A DNA stretch of 15,430 nucleotides from positions 1 through 15,430 of the forward strand of contig JAJONK010000010.1 of NCBI GenBank assembly GCA_021323355.1, in the 5' to 3' direction. The stretch comes from Deltaproteobacteria bacterium. Its GTDB lineage: Bacteria > Desulfobacterota > Binatia > UBA9968. The notes beneath the pieces were generated by a model, which saw nothing but the letters and a program-made list of their open reading frames with translations, was not told the DNA's origin and searched no databases. Positions 14,993 to 15,430 of the stretch are shown here, piece by piece (position 1 is the first letter of the stretch; each line of letters starts with the position of its first letter). A program made the translations under genes and the position numbers.

Positions 14993-15430
14993 AGCAACCA
15001 AAGCAGAAGTTTAACATCATCAGCTTAGGATGCGCCCGCAATCTGGTCGATTCGGAAGTGATGTCCGGACTGCTCGCCCAGGACCATTATGAAATGGTTC
15101 AGGAACCGGCCGAGGCGGATGTCGTGCTGATCAATACATGCGGCTTTATCGATGCGGCTAAAGCGGAGTCGATAGACACAATCGTCGAGATTTCCCGACT
15201 CAAGCAGGAAGGGACGCTGCGCAAGCTAGTGGTTGCGGGCTGTCTATCGCAGCGGTACCCGCAAGAGTTAGCAACCGAATTGCCTGAGGTCGATTTATTT
15301 ATAGGCACAGGGGAAATTCCGCGTATAGTCAATATTCTTAGAGAACATGAACGAAATCAAAGCCGCAGACATTACGTTGGCATTCCCGAGTACCTATACG
15401 ACCATGTGACACCCCGGCTTCGCCATACTC
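14989..15430 (+). CDS. rimO: ribosomal protein S12 methylthiotransferase RimO (partial, C-terminus beyond the right edge)
   Basis: A radical-SAM iron-sulfur enzyme that adds a methylthio group to an aspartate of ribosomal protein S12. Only the first 147 residues are present, the UPF0004 domain. The three cysteines for its own iron-sulfur cluster are visible: Cys15 in ISLGCARNLVDSEVM, Cys51 in LINTCGFIDAAK and Cys85 in VVAGCLSQRYP. LGCxxNxVDSE and NTCGFI place it with RimO rather than MiaB. The radical SAM CxxxCxxC motif would lie just past the edge. The start is GTG at 14989, overlapping the lolA stop as GTGA, with GGAG eight bases upstream. Confidence 0.95.
   Translation, partial: MKQPKQKFNIISLGCARNLVDSEVMSGLLAQDHYEMVQEPAEADVVLINTCGFIDAAKAESIDTIVEISRLKQEGTLRKLVVAGCLSQRYPQELATELPEVDLFIGTGEIPRIVNILREHERNQSRRHYVGIPEYLYDHVTPRLRHT

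Noticed and set aside
1..15430. CRISPR array, insertion sequence, prophage, toxin-antitoxin or defence island
   Set aside because: No spaced direct repeats, transposase or integrase motifs, terminal inverted repeats, tRNA genes or defence domains were seen; genes are housekeeping types.

Overview
The window looks like ordinary core chromosome from a Gram-negative (diderm) bacterium of moderate GC content. LolA, an outer-membrane-type lipoprotein and a sensor kinase paired with that lipoprotein imply an outer membrane. RNase J in the order plsC-rnj-ftsK-lolA-rimO argues against the well-studied gammaproteobacteria and fits a deltaproteobacterial (Desulfobacterota), Binatota or NC10-like lineage. 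That placement is inferred from gene content only. I see no mobile element, CRISPR array, RNA gene or defence system. Coding density is very high, and no stretch over 300 bases lacks a gene.

Layout. Positions 1-7094 are all on the minus strand. In the direction of transcription they hold an alpha/beta-hydrolase with a cysteine nucleophile, a dienelactone-hydrolase-family protein, the two-enzyme agmatine-to-putrescine route (aguB, aguA), a small uncharacterised ORF, rmuC, a QseE/GlrK-like sensor histidine kinase, and a QseG-like tetratricopeptide/coiled-coil lipoprotein that runs off the left edge. Positions 7228-9011 (plus) hold mazG and a D-2-hydroxyacid dehydrogenase joined by an ATGA overlap. 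A convergent ssb (9447 to 9022) stops 10 bases from the dehydrogenase stop. Positions 9637-15430 (plus) are a tightly packed run of plsC, rnj, ftsK, lolA and rimO, with gaps of 6 and 15 bases and overlaps of 23 and 4 bases.

How the genes work together. AguA and AguB form a complete pathway: agmatine to N-carbamoylputrescine to putrescine. The kinase and lipoprotein overlap by 58 bases and resemble the QseE-QseG part of the enterobacterial QseE-QseG-QseF envelope-stress system, so a sigma-54-type response regulator is predicted just beyond the left edge. The right-hand operon combines phospholipid synthesis (PlsC), RNA decay (RNase J), chromosome segregation (FtsK), lipoprotein transport (LolA) and ribosome modification (RimO), a housekeeping mixture.

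The more interesting details are small. They are an intrinsic-terminator-shaped hairpin inside the last codons of the dehydrogenase gene, a good sigma-70-like promoter with a dyad in front of the dienelactone-hydrolase-like gene, a hydrolase with Cys at the nucleophile elbow and no obvious terminal catalytic His, and an unrecognised small ORF between aguA and rmuC. I did not find a convincing new multi-gene system.
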